From: Cloacimonetes bacterium UBA5210
Lineage (GTDB): Bacteria; Cloacimonadota; Cloacimonadia; Cloacimonadales; Cloacimonadaceae
DNA length: 33,263 nucleotides
Assembly: GCA_002412625.1 (NCBI GenBank)
Contig: DHVK01000018.1
Location: forward strand, 1-33,263
Direction of reading: 5' to 3'
The position numbers and the translations under genes were made by a program. Numbering within the stretch: position 1 is the stretch's first letter; each line of letters opens with the position of its first letter. The notes under the pieces were generated by a model. It worked only from the letters and a program-made list of their open reading frames with translations. It had not been told where the DNA came from and ran no database searches. This document shows positions 1 to 9,116 of the stretch, piece after piece.

Positions 1-904
1 CCAGCATGATGTTCATGATCCCGATTCCCCCTACGAGTAGCGAGATTCCGGCGATGGAAGCCAGCAGAATGGTCATGGTATGAGAAACGCTGTTCGCGGT
101 TTCAGCAAGATCCGTTTGGGAACTGACCACAAATTCTTCACTGGTAGTACCGCGATGTCTGGCTTGCAGAAGATCCATGATGTCTTGTTGCACGATATGG
201 ATGGCGTCTCTGCTAACCGCGGAGACCATGATGGTCATGTTTCTCCAGCGCTGCCCCAAAAGTCTTTGATATACCGTCGTGTAGGGGGCAATCACGGTGT
301 CATCCTGATCGTTTCCCATGATACTTTGGCCCTTGGCAGTCAGCACTCCGGTTACGGTGAAGGGAATATTGCGAATCCGGATGATTTTACCCACCGGGTC
401 GATATCGCCAAAGAGGTTGTCTGCCACCGTCTTGCCGATCACGCAGACCTTTGCGCCGTTTTCAACATCCGAGCTATAGAACAAATCTCCCGTGGAGGTT
501 TGCATATCCCGGATGAAGAAATAATCAGCATCAACGCCCATGACTCCGGTTCGCCAGTTTTTACTTTCAAATTTCAACTGACCCCAGGAATTGTAAACCG
601 GAGAGGCATAGAGTACGCCATTCAGCTGATTGCGAATGGCTTCCACGTCCCCGATATTCAGAAGATTTCCGCCACCGGCAGCTTGCCGAACAGCGGATTG
701 ACTGAAGTTCGAGTAAACCATGATCACGTTTGTGCCCATGGAGTTCACTTGATCCTCGACGATTTTCTGGGCTCCCTGACCGATGGCGAGCATGGCAATA
801 ACTGCCGCAACACCGATAATGATGCCCAGCATGGTAAGAAATGTCCTCGTTTTGTTACGCGTGAGCGATTTGAGCGCGATGCGGATAATTCCCAGAACAG
901 ACAT
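1..904 (-). CDS. macB: MacB-like ABC transporter permease, 3' end beyond window
   Basis: The minus strand is open from an ATG at 904 to the window edge, so about 301 N-terminal residues are visible and the end is missing. The protein begins MSVLGIIRIALKSLTRNKTR, followed by a first membrane segment (TFLTMLGIIIGVAAVIAML) and a large periplasmic MacB_PCD-type domain. It is re-entering the membrane at the edge with the segment GISLLVGGIGIMNIML. This is the FtsX/MacB permease layout: one N-terminal helix, a periplasmic domain, then three C-terminal helices. The family couples cytoplasmic ATP hydrolysis to export through a periplasmic adaptor and TolC. Its start codon shares one base with the TGA of the ATPase gene (TGATG), so the two are probably translationally coupled. 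The substrate (macrolide, peptide, lipoprotein or siderophore) cannot be told from sequence. MacB proper is fused to its ATPase; here the two are separate genes. Confidence 0.93.
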   Translation of the reverse strand, partial: MSVLGIIRIALKSLTRNKTRTFLTMLGIIIGVAAVIAMLAIGQGAQKIVEDQVNSMGTNVIMVYSNFSQSAVRQAAGGGNLLNIGDVEAIRNQLNGVLYASPVYNSWGQLKFESKNWRTGVMGVDADYFFIRDMQTSTGDLFYSSDVENGAKVCVIGKTVADNLFGDIDPVGKIIRIRNIPFTVTGVLTAKGQSIMGNDQDDTVIAPYTTVYQRLLGQRWRNMTIMVSAVSRDAIHIVQQDIMDLLQARHRGTTSEEFVVSSQTDLAETANSVSHTMTILLASIAGISLLVGGIGIMNIML

Positions 905-1653
905 CAATCCTCCTCATCCGGTTTTGGTAGTTTTTGCAGGTCAGATGCGGCTACTCTGGGGTTTGGATTCACTTTATCGCTGATAATCCGGCCATCGCGG
1001 AAAGTGATATGCCGGTGCGCGTATTGCGCGATGTCCGGTTCATGAGTTACCAAAATCACGGTTTTCCCCTGGGAGTGAAGCTCCTGAAGCACTGCCATTA
1101 CTTCCACGCTGGTCCTGGTATCCAGGTTGCCGGTGGGTTCATCGGCAAGGATGAAGGAAGGGTTGTTCACGATAGCCCGGGCAATGGCCACGCGCTGTTG
1201 TTGGCCACCGGAGAGTTGATTGGGAAAGTGTTTCGCTCTGTCGGCAATACCCACCGTTTGCAAAGCTTTCATGGCCTTATCGTGGCGTTCGTGTAAGCTG
1301 CATTTTTGACAATAGAGTAGTGGTAGTTCCACGTTTTCCAGGGCTGTGGTACGGGGTAACAGATAGAAGCTCTGAAACACATAGCCGATCTTCTGATTGC
1401 GGATCAAAGTAAGTTCCTCATCAGCCATTTGGTGCACCGGGATATCGTCCAGAGTGTATTCACCTTCGCTCGCTTTATCCAGACAGCCTAATAGGTTCAT
1501 GAAAGTGGTTTTTCCGCTACCGCTGGCACCCATGATGGCGATAAAATCTCCCTTTTGAACTACCAGATCCACACTTCTGAGGGCATGCACCCGGATGTCT
1601 CCCATCACATATGTTTTGGAAAGAGCTTTTGTGCTTAGTAGTACGTCCTTCAT
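904..1653 (-). CDS. ABC transporter ATP-binding protein (MacB/LolD type)
   Basis: A 249-aa ATPase subunit of the LolD/MacB family. Visible motifs are Walker A GASGSGKT (residues 42-49), the Q-loop YVFQSF (about 91-96), the signature LSGGQ (147-151), Walker B ILADEP (168-173) and the switch histidine in LVTHEP. It would power the permease encoded immediately downstream. The start overlaps the adaptor stop (TAATG) and the stop overlaps the permease start (TGATG), so the order adaptor-ATPase-permease forms one translational unit. The length is normal for a stand-alone LolD-like ATPase. Its neighbours, an HlyD-type adaptor and TolC, argue for a MacAB-TolC type efflux role rather than lipoprotein release (LolCDE). 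Confidence 0.95.
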   Translation of the reverse strand: MKDVLLSTKALSKTYVMGDIRVHALRSVDLVVQKGDFIAIMGASGSGKTTFMNLLGCLDKASEGEYTLDDIPVHQMADEELTLIRNQKIGYVFQSFYLLPRTTALENVELPLLYCQKCSLHERHDKAMKALQTVGIADRAKHFPNQLSGGQQQRVAIARAIVNNPSFILADEPTGNLDTRTSVEVMAVLQELHSQGKTVILVTHEPDIAQYAHRHITFRDGRIISDKVNPNPRVAASDLQKLPKPDEED

Positions 1654-2942
1654 TAGAAGCGTCTCATACCCGGAGCGGAGCTTGAATTTGCCTGCTTGAG
1701 ATCTTTATAGATTACGCCGGTTACTAATACGGATTTCTCATTCAAGCCATCAACGAGCTCCACAAAAGCGCCGTCGGATACTCCGGTGCGCACCGCAACG
1801 GGTTTGGGCTCGTTGTCTTCCAAAAGCCAAACTACAGCCATTCGGGAAGCAGTGCCTGTGCCGGTGGTTGCGCCAGCATTGCGACGCATTCCGGAACCTC
1901 GTTGTGCTGGAACGGATACGGAATCCGGCTTACTCGGCTGGCTTTGGCTTTGCATTGCATCTTGTATTGCTTTGCGCCCGGCATTGAGCAGTTCATCATC
2001 CCACTTGAGTCCAAATTGCTCCCAAATCTCTTTGCTGGGGCGGAAGCGGGTGGAACTTTCCGGGATGCGGAGCACGTTTTCGCGCGCATTTATGATAAAA
2101 GTAACGTTTGTGGTCATTCCTGGCAACAACTTGCGATCAGGGTTCTCCGCATCGATTATCACGCTGTATGTTACCACGTTGGATTCTGTGTTGGGGTTCA
2201 GTCTTACCTGTTGCACACTGCCCTCAAACCGCTGATTGGGGTGCGCGTCCACGGTGAATTCGACCGGCATATTCAGCTTGATCTTGCCGATGTCGGCTTC
2301 ATCCACTCCGGCTGTAATCTGCATTCTATCCAGATTATTAGCGATGATAAACAAAGTGGGGGAGTTCAGGCTGGCTGCCACGGTCTGTCCTTCATCCACA
2401 GCACGGGAGACGATCACGCCGTCGATAGGGCTGGTGATATGGGCATTAGCCAGGTTCTTTTCTGCCCTTTGCAGGCTTAAGCGCGCATTAGCCAGGTTTT
2501 GCTGGGCGGTTTGCACCCGGAATCTGGTTTTCTTCAAATCATACTCCGGGCTCATATTCCGTTCAAACAGCTCGCTTTGCAGGTTGTAATCAAGTTCAGC
2601 TTCTTCAAGAGCGGTCTGAGCCTTGGCAAGATCCCCGCGGGATGCTTCCAGTGATGTTGCCAGAATTTCAGTGTCCAGTTTCGCCAGCAAGTCGCCCTTG
2701 CGGACAGTGTCATTAAAATCTTTATAGAGTTTTTCCAGTTTACCGCTCACTTCCGTGCCCACGTTTACCAAAACATAAGGGTTCAGCGAGCCTGTGGCAG
2801 TAACTACTTCACGCACAGAGCCACTGCTCGGGAGGTCTGTTCTCCATTCCGGAGCGCGTTTGGATTTGCGATAGTTGCCCCACAAAATGACCGCAACTAC
2901 GATCAATACGATGATCAGGATGTATTTGATATACTTCTTCAT
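1653..2942 (-). CDS. macA: Periplasmic adaptor subunit (MacA/HlyD family)
   Basis: Membrane-fusion adaptor of about 429 aa that bridges the inner-membrane ABC permease and the TolC channel. It has an N-terminal anchor helix (YIKYILIIVLIVVAVILW) and a lipoyl-type half motif (EVSGKLEKLYKDFNDTVRKG). An alpha-hairpin coiled coil rich in Ala, Leu and Glu follows, then the second lipoyl half (ITSPIDGVIVSRAVDEGQTV) and beta-barrel segments. A Ser/Pro/Gly/Thr-rich insert lies near the C-terminus (about residues 330-370) before the membrane-proximal domain. The chosen ATG at 2942 (MKKYIKY) sits about 10 bases after AGGAA. An in-frame ATG nine bases upstream at 2951 has the AGGAAA almost touching it and is less likely. 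The stop overlaps the ATPase start (TAATG). MacA is the closest named family; the substrate is unknown. Confidence 0.92.
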   Translation of the reverse strand: MKKYIKYILIIVLIVVAVILWGNYRKSKRAPEWRTDLPSSGSVREVVTATGSLNPYVLVNVGTEVSGKLEKLYKDFNDTVRKGDLLAKLDTEILATSLEASRGDLAKAQTALEEAELDYNLQSELFERNMSPEYDLKKTRFRVQTAQQNLANARLSLQRAEKNLANAHITSPIDGVIVSRAVDEGQTVAASLNSPTLFIIANNLDRMQITAGVDEADIGKIKLNMPVEFTVDAHPNQRFEGSVQQVRLNPNTESNVVTYSVIIDAENPDRKLLPGMTTNVTFIINARENVLRIPESSTRFRPSKEIWEQFGLKWDDELLNAGRKAIQDAMQSQSQPSKPDSVSVPAQRGSGMRRNAGATTGTGTASRMAVVWLLEDNEPKPVAVRTGVSDGAFVELVDGLNEKSVLVTGVIYKDLKQANSSSAPGMRRF

Positions 2943-2944
2943 TA

Positions 2945-4189
2945 TTACCATTTTCCTAAGATCTGGTTGGATAGCATGTGGTTGATGTCTTCCTGTTTTT
3001 GGATTATTTGATAGCGGTTGGCATTGTACTGGATATCCGCATCGATATATTCGGTTCTGGTTTTGTCCAGCTCCAGAAGCTGAATCATGCCGAGGCGATA
3101 GCGCTCTTCAGCGATGTTGATTTGCTGAGTGGATTGTTCCAGTCTTTCCCGGTACAATTCATCCAGACGTAAAAGGTATTCCAGCTCGATCGTAGCGCTG
3201 TCGTAGGCCCTGCGGCTTTGATCCCTGCTATCTTCAATGCTTAATATGGTGTTCTGTCGCGCGATCTTGGTGCGTGTGCTGCTTTCTTTGTTTGTAAAAA
3301 AGTTCCAGATCGAGTAAGAAAGATTCAATCCGGCATTGTGAACCGTTTGATAGCGGTCAAAATCGAAATCCTCTCCGGAAACCCTGCGCGAGAAACCGTA
3401 GGACACGGTAAGCTTGGGCAGATTATCGAGTTTGTTTTGGGTGAGGTTGAGTTCGTTCTTTCTCAGGGATTGTTCCAAGAGCTTCAGTTCAATCATATTT
3501 TCCGTGCTGTAAGCGGGGATAGCTTGATCGACACTTACTTCAAGATCAGCCAGAGGAAAGCCCTGATCTTGCATTTGGGCCAGCGAAAAGAGTTTGGCAC
3601 GGGCGTTCTGGATTGTATTCTCAAGCTGGATGATGCTGATTCTGGAGTTCATTACGGCGATTTCATTTTGTTTTACTTCAAATGGGGTGGTCTTTCCCAG
3701 TTGCAGCAGTACCCGGCTTTGCTCGAAGACCCTGGTTTGAATCTGCAGGTTTTCTTCCAGAGCGCTTTTGCGTTTGGTGGCAGAAAGGGCGTCCAGATAT
3801 GCCTGCACAACTTGGTAAGCGTAGGCTGAGTAGCTTCTTTGCAGCTCAAGATCCGCCATGTCTGAATCTACCAAATTCTGGCGATAGTTAAAATATGCGG
3901 CATCGTTTAAGCTGATGGTTTTGTTCAGTTCGAAACCCGCGGAGCTACTGAGTCCGCTTTTGGGTGATACCGGATCCAGATCTTGGGTAATGCCAAGGCT
4001 AAGATCTGCGTTTGGCAACAGATTCCATCGGGCGGAATTCAGCGCACTTTTGGTGCCGGTGTTACTTAGTTCTTGCTTGCGGATCTGGTAGCTGTGTTCC
4101 AAACCGTGATCCACCAATTGGTCCAAAGTATACTCATTTGCTGCCAGTAAAACGGGCAACAGCAACAGGATGATGAAATAGTGTTTCAT
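2945..4189 (-). CDS. TolC family outer membrane efflux protein
   Basis: A 414-aa outer-membrane channel component with a Sec signal peptide (MKHYFIILLLLPVLLAANEY, cleavage probably after LLAA). Long amphipathic Ala/Leu/Gln/Asn-rich helices in two repeats follow, the usual OEP (outer membrane efflux protein) architecture. Repeat landmarks include GKTTPFEVKQNEIAVMNSR in the first half and the equivalent RLGMIQLLELDKTRTEY near the C-terminus. It is the first gene of the minus-strand efflux operon and its stop lies a few bases from the adaptor start, so the complete tripartite pump is co-encoded. A GAGAGG element about five bases upstream of the ATG at 4189 is the likely ribosome binding site. 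The divergent 4190-4403 region separates it from argF and should hold its promoter. Confidence 0.92.
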   Translation of the reverse strand: MKHYFIILLLLPVLLAANEYTLDQLVDHGLEHSYQIRKQELSNTGTKSALNSARWNLLPNADLSLGITQDLDPVSPKSGLSSSAGFELNKTISLNDAAYFNYRQNLVDSDMADLELQRSYSAYAYQVVQAYLDALSATKRKSALEENLQIQTRVFEQSRVLLQLGKTTPFEVKQNEIAVMNSRISIIQLENTIQNARAKLFSLAQMQDQGFPLADLEVSVDQAIPAYSTENMIELKLLEQSLRKNELNLTQNKLDNLPKLTVSYGFSRRVSGEDFDFDRYQTVHNAGLNLSYSIWNFFTNKESSTRTKIARQNTILSIEDSRDQSRRAYDSATIELEYLLRLDELYRERLEQSTQQINIAEERYRLGMIQLLELDKTRTEYIDADIQYNANRYQIIQKQEDINHMLSNQILGKW

Positions 4190-4323
4190 ACTGCCTCTCT
4201 ATGATTCTGCATTTTGAATTCTAGCTTTGTATAAACTTATTACGCTCGGGAGCCCGATATCCTTCGAATATTCAAGCATTAGAGCATTGAAAAGTACAAA
4301 AGAATCCGGGCGCAGGATTTGTG

Positions 4324-4338
4324 CAAGGAAAATCCTTG
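4324..4338. promoter_or_regulatory. Perfect 6-bp inverted repeat upstream of argF
   Basis: CAAGGA-AAA-TCCTTG, about 65 bases before the argF start, within the 214-base region between the divergent efflux operon and argF. It could be an operator or a small leader hairpin. It does not obviously match an ArgR box (WNTGAATWWWWATTCANW), so the regulator is unknown. A second short palindrome (CCCG-AAAATG-CGGG) follows directly. Confidence 0.3.
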
Positions 4339-4403
4339 CCCGAAAATGCGGGTTATTTAAATTGGTCTTTAGAAAACAAACAAAAAAATCTAAGGAGCTT
4401 AAC

Positions 4404-5405
4404 ATGGCTTTTAACTTGAGAAACAGACACTTCCTAACCCTTATGGATTTCAGCCCGCAAGAAGTAAAATTCCTGCTTGATCTCTCGCTGGAGCTCAAAA
4501 GAGCAAAATATGCCGGAACCGAGCAACAGAAACTGAAAGGCAAGAATATCGCGTTGATTTTTGAAAAAGACAGCACCCGCACCCGCTGCGCGTTTGAAGT
4601 TGCAGCTCTGGATCAAGGCGCTCACGTAACTTATCTGGGCCCTACCGGAAGCCAAATGGGCAAGAAAGAATCCATCGCCGACACTGCCAGAGTGCTAGGC
4701 AGAATGTATGACGGTATCGAATACCGCGGCTATGGACAAGAGATCGTGGAAGAGCTGGCCAAATACGCCGGCGTTCCTGTCTGGAACGGTCTTACCGATC
4801 AAGATCACCCCACCCAGGTTCTGGCAGATTTCCTCACCGCCATGGAGCACCTGAATAAACCCTGTAACGAAATGACATTCGTGTATGCCGGAGACGGTCG
4901 CAACAACGTGGCCAATGCCCTGATGATCGGTGCCGCTAAAACCGGCATGGATTTCAGGATCGTGACCCCAAAATCTTTGTTCCCGGAAAAGAAACTACTG
5001 GATAACTGCAAAGCAGTAGCCAAAGAAACCGGAGCCAAGATCACAGTAACCGATGATATCGCAAAAGGCGTCAAAGGCGCGGATGTGATCTATACCGATG
5101 TTTGGGTTTCAATGGGCGAGCCGGATAGTGTCTGGGAAAAACGTATCAAACTGCTCAAACCATATCAAGTGAATGCAGAAATGATGAAGCTGACCGGAAA
5201 ATCCGGCACCCTGTTCATGCACTGCCTCCCCGCTTTTCATGATCTTAAGACCAAGGTTGGCAAGGATATCAACGAGAAATTCGGCCTTACCGCGATGGAA
5301 GTGACCGATGACGTCTTTGAAGGCCCGAATTCCGTCGTTTTCGACGAAGCCGAAAACCGCATGCACACAATCAAAGCCGTGATGGTGGCAACACTGGGGC
5401 AGTAA
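4404..5405 (+). CDS. argF: Ornithine carbamoyltransferase
   Basis: A 333-aa enzyme that transfers the carbamoyl group from carbamoyl phosphate to ornithine, giving citrulline in arginine synthesis. It can run in reverse in arginine fermentation. The carbamoyl-phosphate loop STRTR is at residues 57-61, followed by the DQDHPTQ segment. The ornithine-binding HCLP (273-276) continues into AFHD; HCLP separates OTC from aspartate carbamoyltransferase, which has HPGP. The ATG at 4404 follows TAAGGAG with good spacing; an upstream in-frame extension to 4227 has no support. The length matches the family. It is monocistronic, with its own terminator, and no other arg genes are in the window, so the biosynthetic versus catabolic role cannot be decided here. 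Confidence 0.97.
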   Translation: MAFNLRNRHFLTLMDFSPQEVKFLLDLSLELKRAKYAGTEQQKLKGKNIALIFEKDSTRTRCAFEVAALDQGAHVTYLGPTGSQMGKKESIADTARVLGRMYDGIEYRGYGQEIVEELAKYAGVPVWNGLTDQDHPTQVLADFLTAMEHLNKPCNEMTFVYAGDGRNNVANALMIGAAKTGMDFRIVTPKSLFPEKKLLDNCKAVAKETGAKITVTDDIAKGVKGADVIYTDVWVSMGEPDSVWEKRIKLLKPYQVNAEMMKLTGKSGTLFMHCLPAFHDLKTKVGKDINEKFGLTAMEVTDDVFEGPNSVVFDEAENRMHTIKAVMVATLGQ

Positions 5406-5428
5406 GAGAATATTCAATCAATTGTTAC

Positions 5429-5456
5429 AGGGACCTCCTGATGGGGGTCCCTTCAT
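5429..5456 (+). terminator. Rho-independent terminator after argF
   Basis: A hairpin with stem AGGGACC (5429-5435) pairing with GGTCCCT (5446-5452) and a 10-base loop, followed by a short, imperfect T-rich tail (TCATTATAATT). It lies 24 bases after the argF stop. The weak T-tract makes it a moderate call. Confidence 0.65.
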
Positions 5457-5531
5457 TATAATTGCAGATTTGGAATGTGGTTTGCATAATTATGTAGTTA
5501 GAGAATAAAATCTAATTTGTAAGGTAGAATT

Positions 5532-8500
5532 ATGAAGACATTGACGATCTGCGTTAGCATGCTCATGATGGTTGCAGTACTTTGTGCCGGTATCACTTAC
5601 CGGTATCAGATGGAAACACCGATTTTTAAGGACAGTACTCTTGGCATTCAAGTGAAATTACGCGGAGCCGAAAGTTATGGAACTCCGGGTGAGCCGGATC
5701 TGCCATTTTTCGGCTATAGTCTGCTGCTTCCGGAGGGAAACGAAGCTACTGGTATCACTGTGAAACGAGAAGGAGCGGTTGTGTATCCCCTGGGCAGCAA
5801 GATCGCACCGGTCCAACCTCAGTATCCGCTTTCTCACCCGATCCTTGAAGAGCTGACAATGCCGGATCCCTTGATCTACAAATCGGAAGAGATGTTTCCC
5901 CCAAATCCGGCGAAGGGGCTTCGCACAGAATTTCTGAATGGTCATGCGATCGCTTTCGGTGCATTCTCCCCCTTCGAGTATCACCCCCAGAGAGACGAGC
6001 TGGTTTTCTATAAATATGTCACGGTGGAAATCGACTATCAGACCGGAGAGCGTGCCGCAAATGCGCTGAATCTTATGAAAAAAGATGCAATCATCGCCAA
6101 ACGCCTGCAAAACAGTGTGGATAACATGGACGCCATCCCGCAATACAACAGTAATCGTGATACCGGAGTGGAATACCTGATGATCATCGATGGCGAGAAG
6201 TTGACCAATTGGCAACCTCTGGCAGACTTCTATGAAAGCTATGGGATATCTGTAATGTTCAAGCCGGTTTCCGAGATTGCCGCATCTGGTACGGGGCAGG
6301 ATCTTCAGGACAAGATTCGCAACTACATTATCGGGATGTATCAGGCCAACCCGTTACGCTATGTATTGCTCGGTGGGGATACGGATGTGATACCCCACCG
6401 TGGGTTCACTGTCGATTTAGGTGCCGGGAGCGAAAGAGACGAAGATATTCCCGCAGATATGTATTATTCCTGCTTGGATGGCAATTGGAATACCGATGGT
6501 GACGCTTTTTGGGGAGAACCCATGGAAGCTGACCTGGCCCCGGAACTGGCCATCGGGAGAATTTGCTATAACAACGATGCCGAGATCGCAAATCAGATCA
6601 ACAAGATCACTCTGTATCAATTACTTCCGGTCGAAAGCCAGGTCAAGACAGTCAATTTTATCGGCGAATGGCTTTGGGATGGACCCACCTGGGCGGGAGA
6701 TTATATGGACGAGATGATAGGAGGCTCCGGCGCTAATGGGTATAGCACAGAAGGAGTTCCCCCGAGCTGGAATATTACTACCCTTTATGACCGGACTTAC
6801 GGTTATGCAGATGCCTGGGGCGCGGCGCAAGTCCGTCCCCTGCTTTCCCAGGGTGCGAACCTGGTGAATCATCTGGGACACTCTGCTACTACTTATAACA
6901 TGAGGCTTTCTAACAACGGGGTGAGCGCTACCAGCATCACGAATAACGGTATAGACTCAAACTACTCCATTTATTTCACTCAGGGTTGTTATGCGGGGAG
7001 CTTCGATAATAGAGACACATCCCCCGGCAGCTACACTTCGGATAGCATCACCGAGAAGTTCACCTCCATCACCACTGCCGCAGCCGGAATGATCTCCCAC
7101 TCCCGCTACGGTTGGGGCGTACAGGGCTCCACAAACGGTGCAAGCCAGAGATTTCACCGCCAATATATCGATGCCATTTTTGGCGAAAACATCCATGAGC
7201 TGGGTTACACTCTGGTGGATTCCAAAATCGATAACATCCCCTACATTACAAACAACCCTGTGATGTATTGGGTTTCTTACGAAACAAATCTGTTTGGATG
7301 CCCGGTAACCAATGTCTGGAGTGATACTCCTCAGTTAATGACTGTGAATCTGCCCGGATCATGGCTGGTGGGCTTGAATACATACACGGTTGTCACGAAC
7401 GCCGCGGACGCGCATCTGAAGCTGAAACAAAACGGAGAGCTGGTCTATGAAGGATATGCGGACGCTATGGGCACCATCAACGTTTCGCTGACGCAAAACC
7501 TCGTTCCCGGCCCCTATCAGGTCTTCATCAATGCGCCAAACTTTCACCCTTACAACAACACAATATATGTGACTGCCAGCCAGATGCCTTACATTGTTTG
7601 CGAAGACGTGGTTTTGAGCGATGAAGACGGTCTGTTGCACACCGGAGAAGCTATCAGCGTTTCCGCCTCCATCAAAAATCTGGGCTTAGTTGATCTTCAG
7701 GGTTCAGGCACCATCAGCATGAGCAGTGAATCTTCCAACATCGAAATTTTGCAGGGGACATTCAGCTTTTCCGATGTGGATGCGGGAGATAGCCTGGATG
7801 TAAGCAATGTGTTCCAGTTCCGTGTAACTGGATCATTTGCCGATCACACTTTTGCAACCTTGGTCTTTAACGCCAGCTATGGTGAATATCAAACTCAATC
7901 TTTCCACCGGGTCACGCTGGCGGCTCCGATCCTCTCTCTTCAGGGATATCAGATTCAGGCTCCGGGTGTGTATGTGATGCCAGGAGACCATGCCACAATC
8001 AGCTTCGAGCTTGCTAATGCCGGTAGCGGCCATGCTTTCAGCCCCTTGCTGTTGATCTTCCCTGGAAACGAAGAGATCAGCTCGAACGTCTATGAACTTG
8101 CGCTTGATCCTGTGTACTCCGGTGAAAGCACGGTTTATGCGAACTCGATCCCCATATATATCTCCGAAAGTGCCGAAATAGGGACTACGCTCTCAATGAA
8201 CTATATGATTGCCGCAGAAAACGGAAACAGCATGGAGGGGAGCTTCCAGGTTCATATTGGTCTGATGAGTTATGGTTTCGAGCCCGATTATCAGAACTGG
8301 AGCACCGCTCAGTTAAATTCTCAGTTTGTGGATCAATGGCATCGATCTTCAGCCCGGAATAATACTCCGGGAGGAAACTGGTCGATGAAGTTCGGCGGGC
8401 AAGGTTCCGCACAATACGCTGCCAGTGCTCATGGTGCCTTGATCTCTCCTGAAATCGCGATCGCTCATAACAGTACGCTCAAATTCTGGCATTGGATGGA

Positions 8501-9116
8501 TGCGGAAGATCATGACGACTACCAGAATCAAGCCTGGGACGGTGGGTTTGTACAGATGTCCGTAAACGGTGGTAGCTGGAACAACATTGCACCTGTGGGC
8601 GGATACCCCAAGATCATATACAACAACCCCGCATCGCCTCTCAGTGCCGGAACCCCGGTCTATTCGGGGAGTTTCAGTTGGACAGAGGCAGTCTTTAACC
8701 TGGGCAAGGTCTCCGGTATCGCACAATTCCGCTTTGTCTTTGGTAGCGATAGCTATGTGGGCGGAGAAGGCTGGTACATCGATGATGTTCGGGTGGAAGC
8801 CGACCCCACCTCCAATAGCGATGACGTGCTGCTGCCCGCGCAAGTAACTCTGCAGCAAAACTACCCCAATCCTTTCAACCCGAATACAAACATCGCATTC
8901 TTTATGCCCAAAGCGGGGAAGGTGCAGCTCAGTATCTACAACTTGAAGGGGCAATTAGTAAAAGACCTGGTAAACCAGGAAGTTCCTGCCGGACACAGTG
9001 TTTTTGCCTGGGATGGCAGAGATTATCGCGGAACTCCGGTTGCCAGCGGAATATACAGTTATCGGCTGCACAGCGAAAACTACACAAGCAGCAAGAAAAT
9101 GATCCTCATGAAATGA
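5532..9116 (+). CDS. Secreted C25 (gingipain-like) cysteine peptidase with C-terminal sorting domain
   Basis: A 1194-aa exported protease. A signal peptide is visible (MKTLTICVSMLMMVAVLCAG). A propeptide-like region precedes a caspase-fold C25 domain at about residues 205-600. The probable catalytic His450 lies in NHLGHSATTYN and Cys486 in TQGCYAG. The 36-residue gap is close to that of gingipain (His211, Cys244). Ig-like/CARDB-like beta domains follow (about 610-910), then a jelly-roll MAM-like module ending GGEGWYIDDVRV. The last 88 residues (1107-1194) start LQQNYPNPFNP and contain the SIYNLKGQLV and PVASGIYSYRL elements of FlgD-Ig-like type IX secretion/sorting domains. It is probably secreted or surface-anchored and degrades proteins. 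AAGGTAG precedes the ATG. Its stop overlaps the sirtuin start (ATGA). No T9SS machinery is in the window. Confidence 0.9.
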   Translation: MKTLTICVSMLMMVAVLCAGITYRYQMETPIFKDSTLGIQVKLRGAESYGTPGEPDLPFFGYSLLLPEGNEATGITVKREGAVVYPLGSKIAPVQPQYPLSHPILEELTMPDPLIYKSEEMFPPNPAKGLRTEFLNGHAIAFGAFSPFEYHPQRDELVFYKYVTVEIDYQTGERAANALNLMKKDAIIAKRLQNSVDNMDAIPQYNSNRDTGVEYLMIIDGEKLTNWQPLADFYESYGISVMFKPVSEIAASGTGQDLQDKIRNYIIGMYQANPLRYVLLGGDTDVIPHRGFTVDLGAGSERDEDIPADMYYSCLDGNWNTDGDAFWGEPMEADLAPELAIGRICYNNDAEIANQINKITLYQLLPVESQVKTVNFIGEWLWDGPTWAGDYMDEMIGGSGANGYSTEGVPPSWNITTLYDRTYGYADAWGAAQVRPLLSQGANLVNHLGHSATTYNMRLSNNGVSATSITNNGIDSNYSIYFTQGCYAGSFDNRDTSPGSYTSDSITEKFTSITTAAAGMISHSRYGWGVQGSTNGASQRFHRQYIDAIFGENIHELGYTLVDSKIDNIPYITNNPVMYWVSYETNLFGCPVTNVWSDTPQLMTVNLPGSWLVGLNTYTVVTNAADAHLKLKQNGELVYEGYADAMGTINVSLTQNLVPGPYQVFINAPNFHPYNNTIYVTASQMPYIVCEDVVLSDEDGLLHTGEAISVSASIKNLGLVDLQGSGTISMSSESSNIEILQGTFSFSDVDAGDSLDVSNVFQFRVTGSFADHTFATLVFNASYGEYQTQSFHRVTLAAPILSLQGYQIQAPGVYVMPGDHATISFELANAGSGHAFSPLLLIFPGNEEISSNVYELALDPVYSGESTVYANSIPIYISESAEIGTTLSMNYMIAAENGNSMEGSFQVHIGLMSYGFEPDYQNWSTAQLNSQFVDQWHRSSARNNTPGGNWSMKFGGQGSAQYAASAHGALISPEIAIAHNSTLKFWHWMDAEDHDDYQNQAWDGGFVQMSVNGGSWNNIAPVGGYPKIIYNNPASPLSAGTPVYSGSFSWTEAVFNLGKVSGIAQFRFVFGSDSYVGGEGWYIDDVRVEADPTSNSDDVLLPAQVTLQQNYPNPFNPNTNIAFFMPKAGKVQLSIYNLKGQLVKDLVNQEVPAGHSVFAWDGRDYRGTPVASGIYSYRLHSENYTSSKKMILMK

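Noticed and set aside
4227..4403. N-terminal extension of argF in the same frame
   Set aside because: The extension lacks OTC homology and ATG 4404 has an ideal TAAGGAG and gives the family length.
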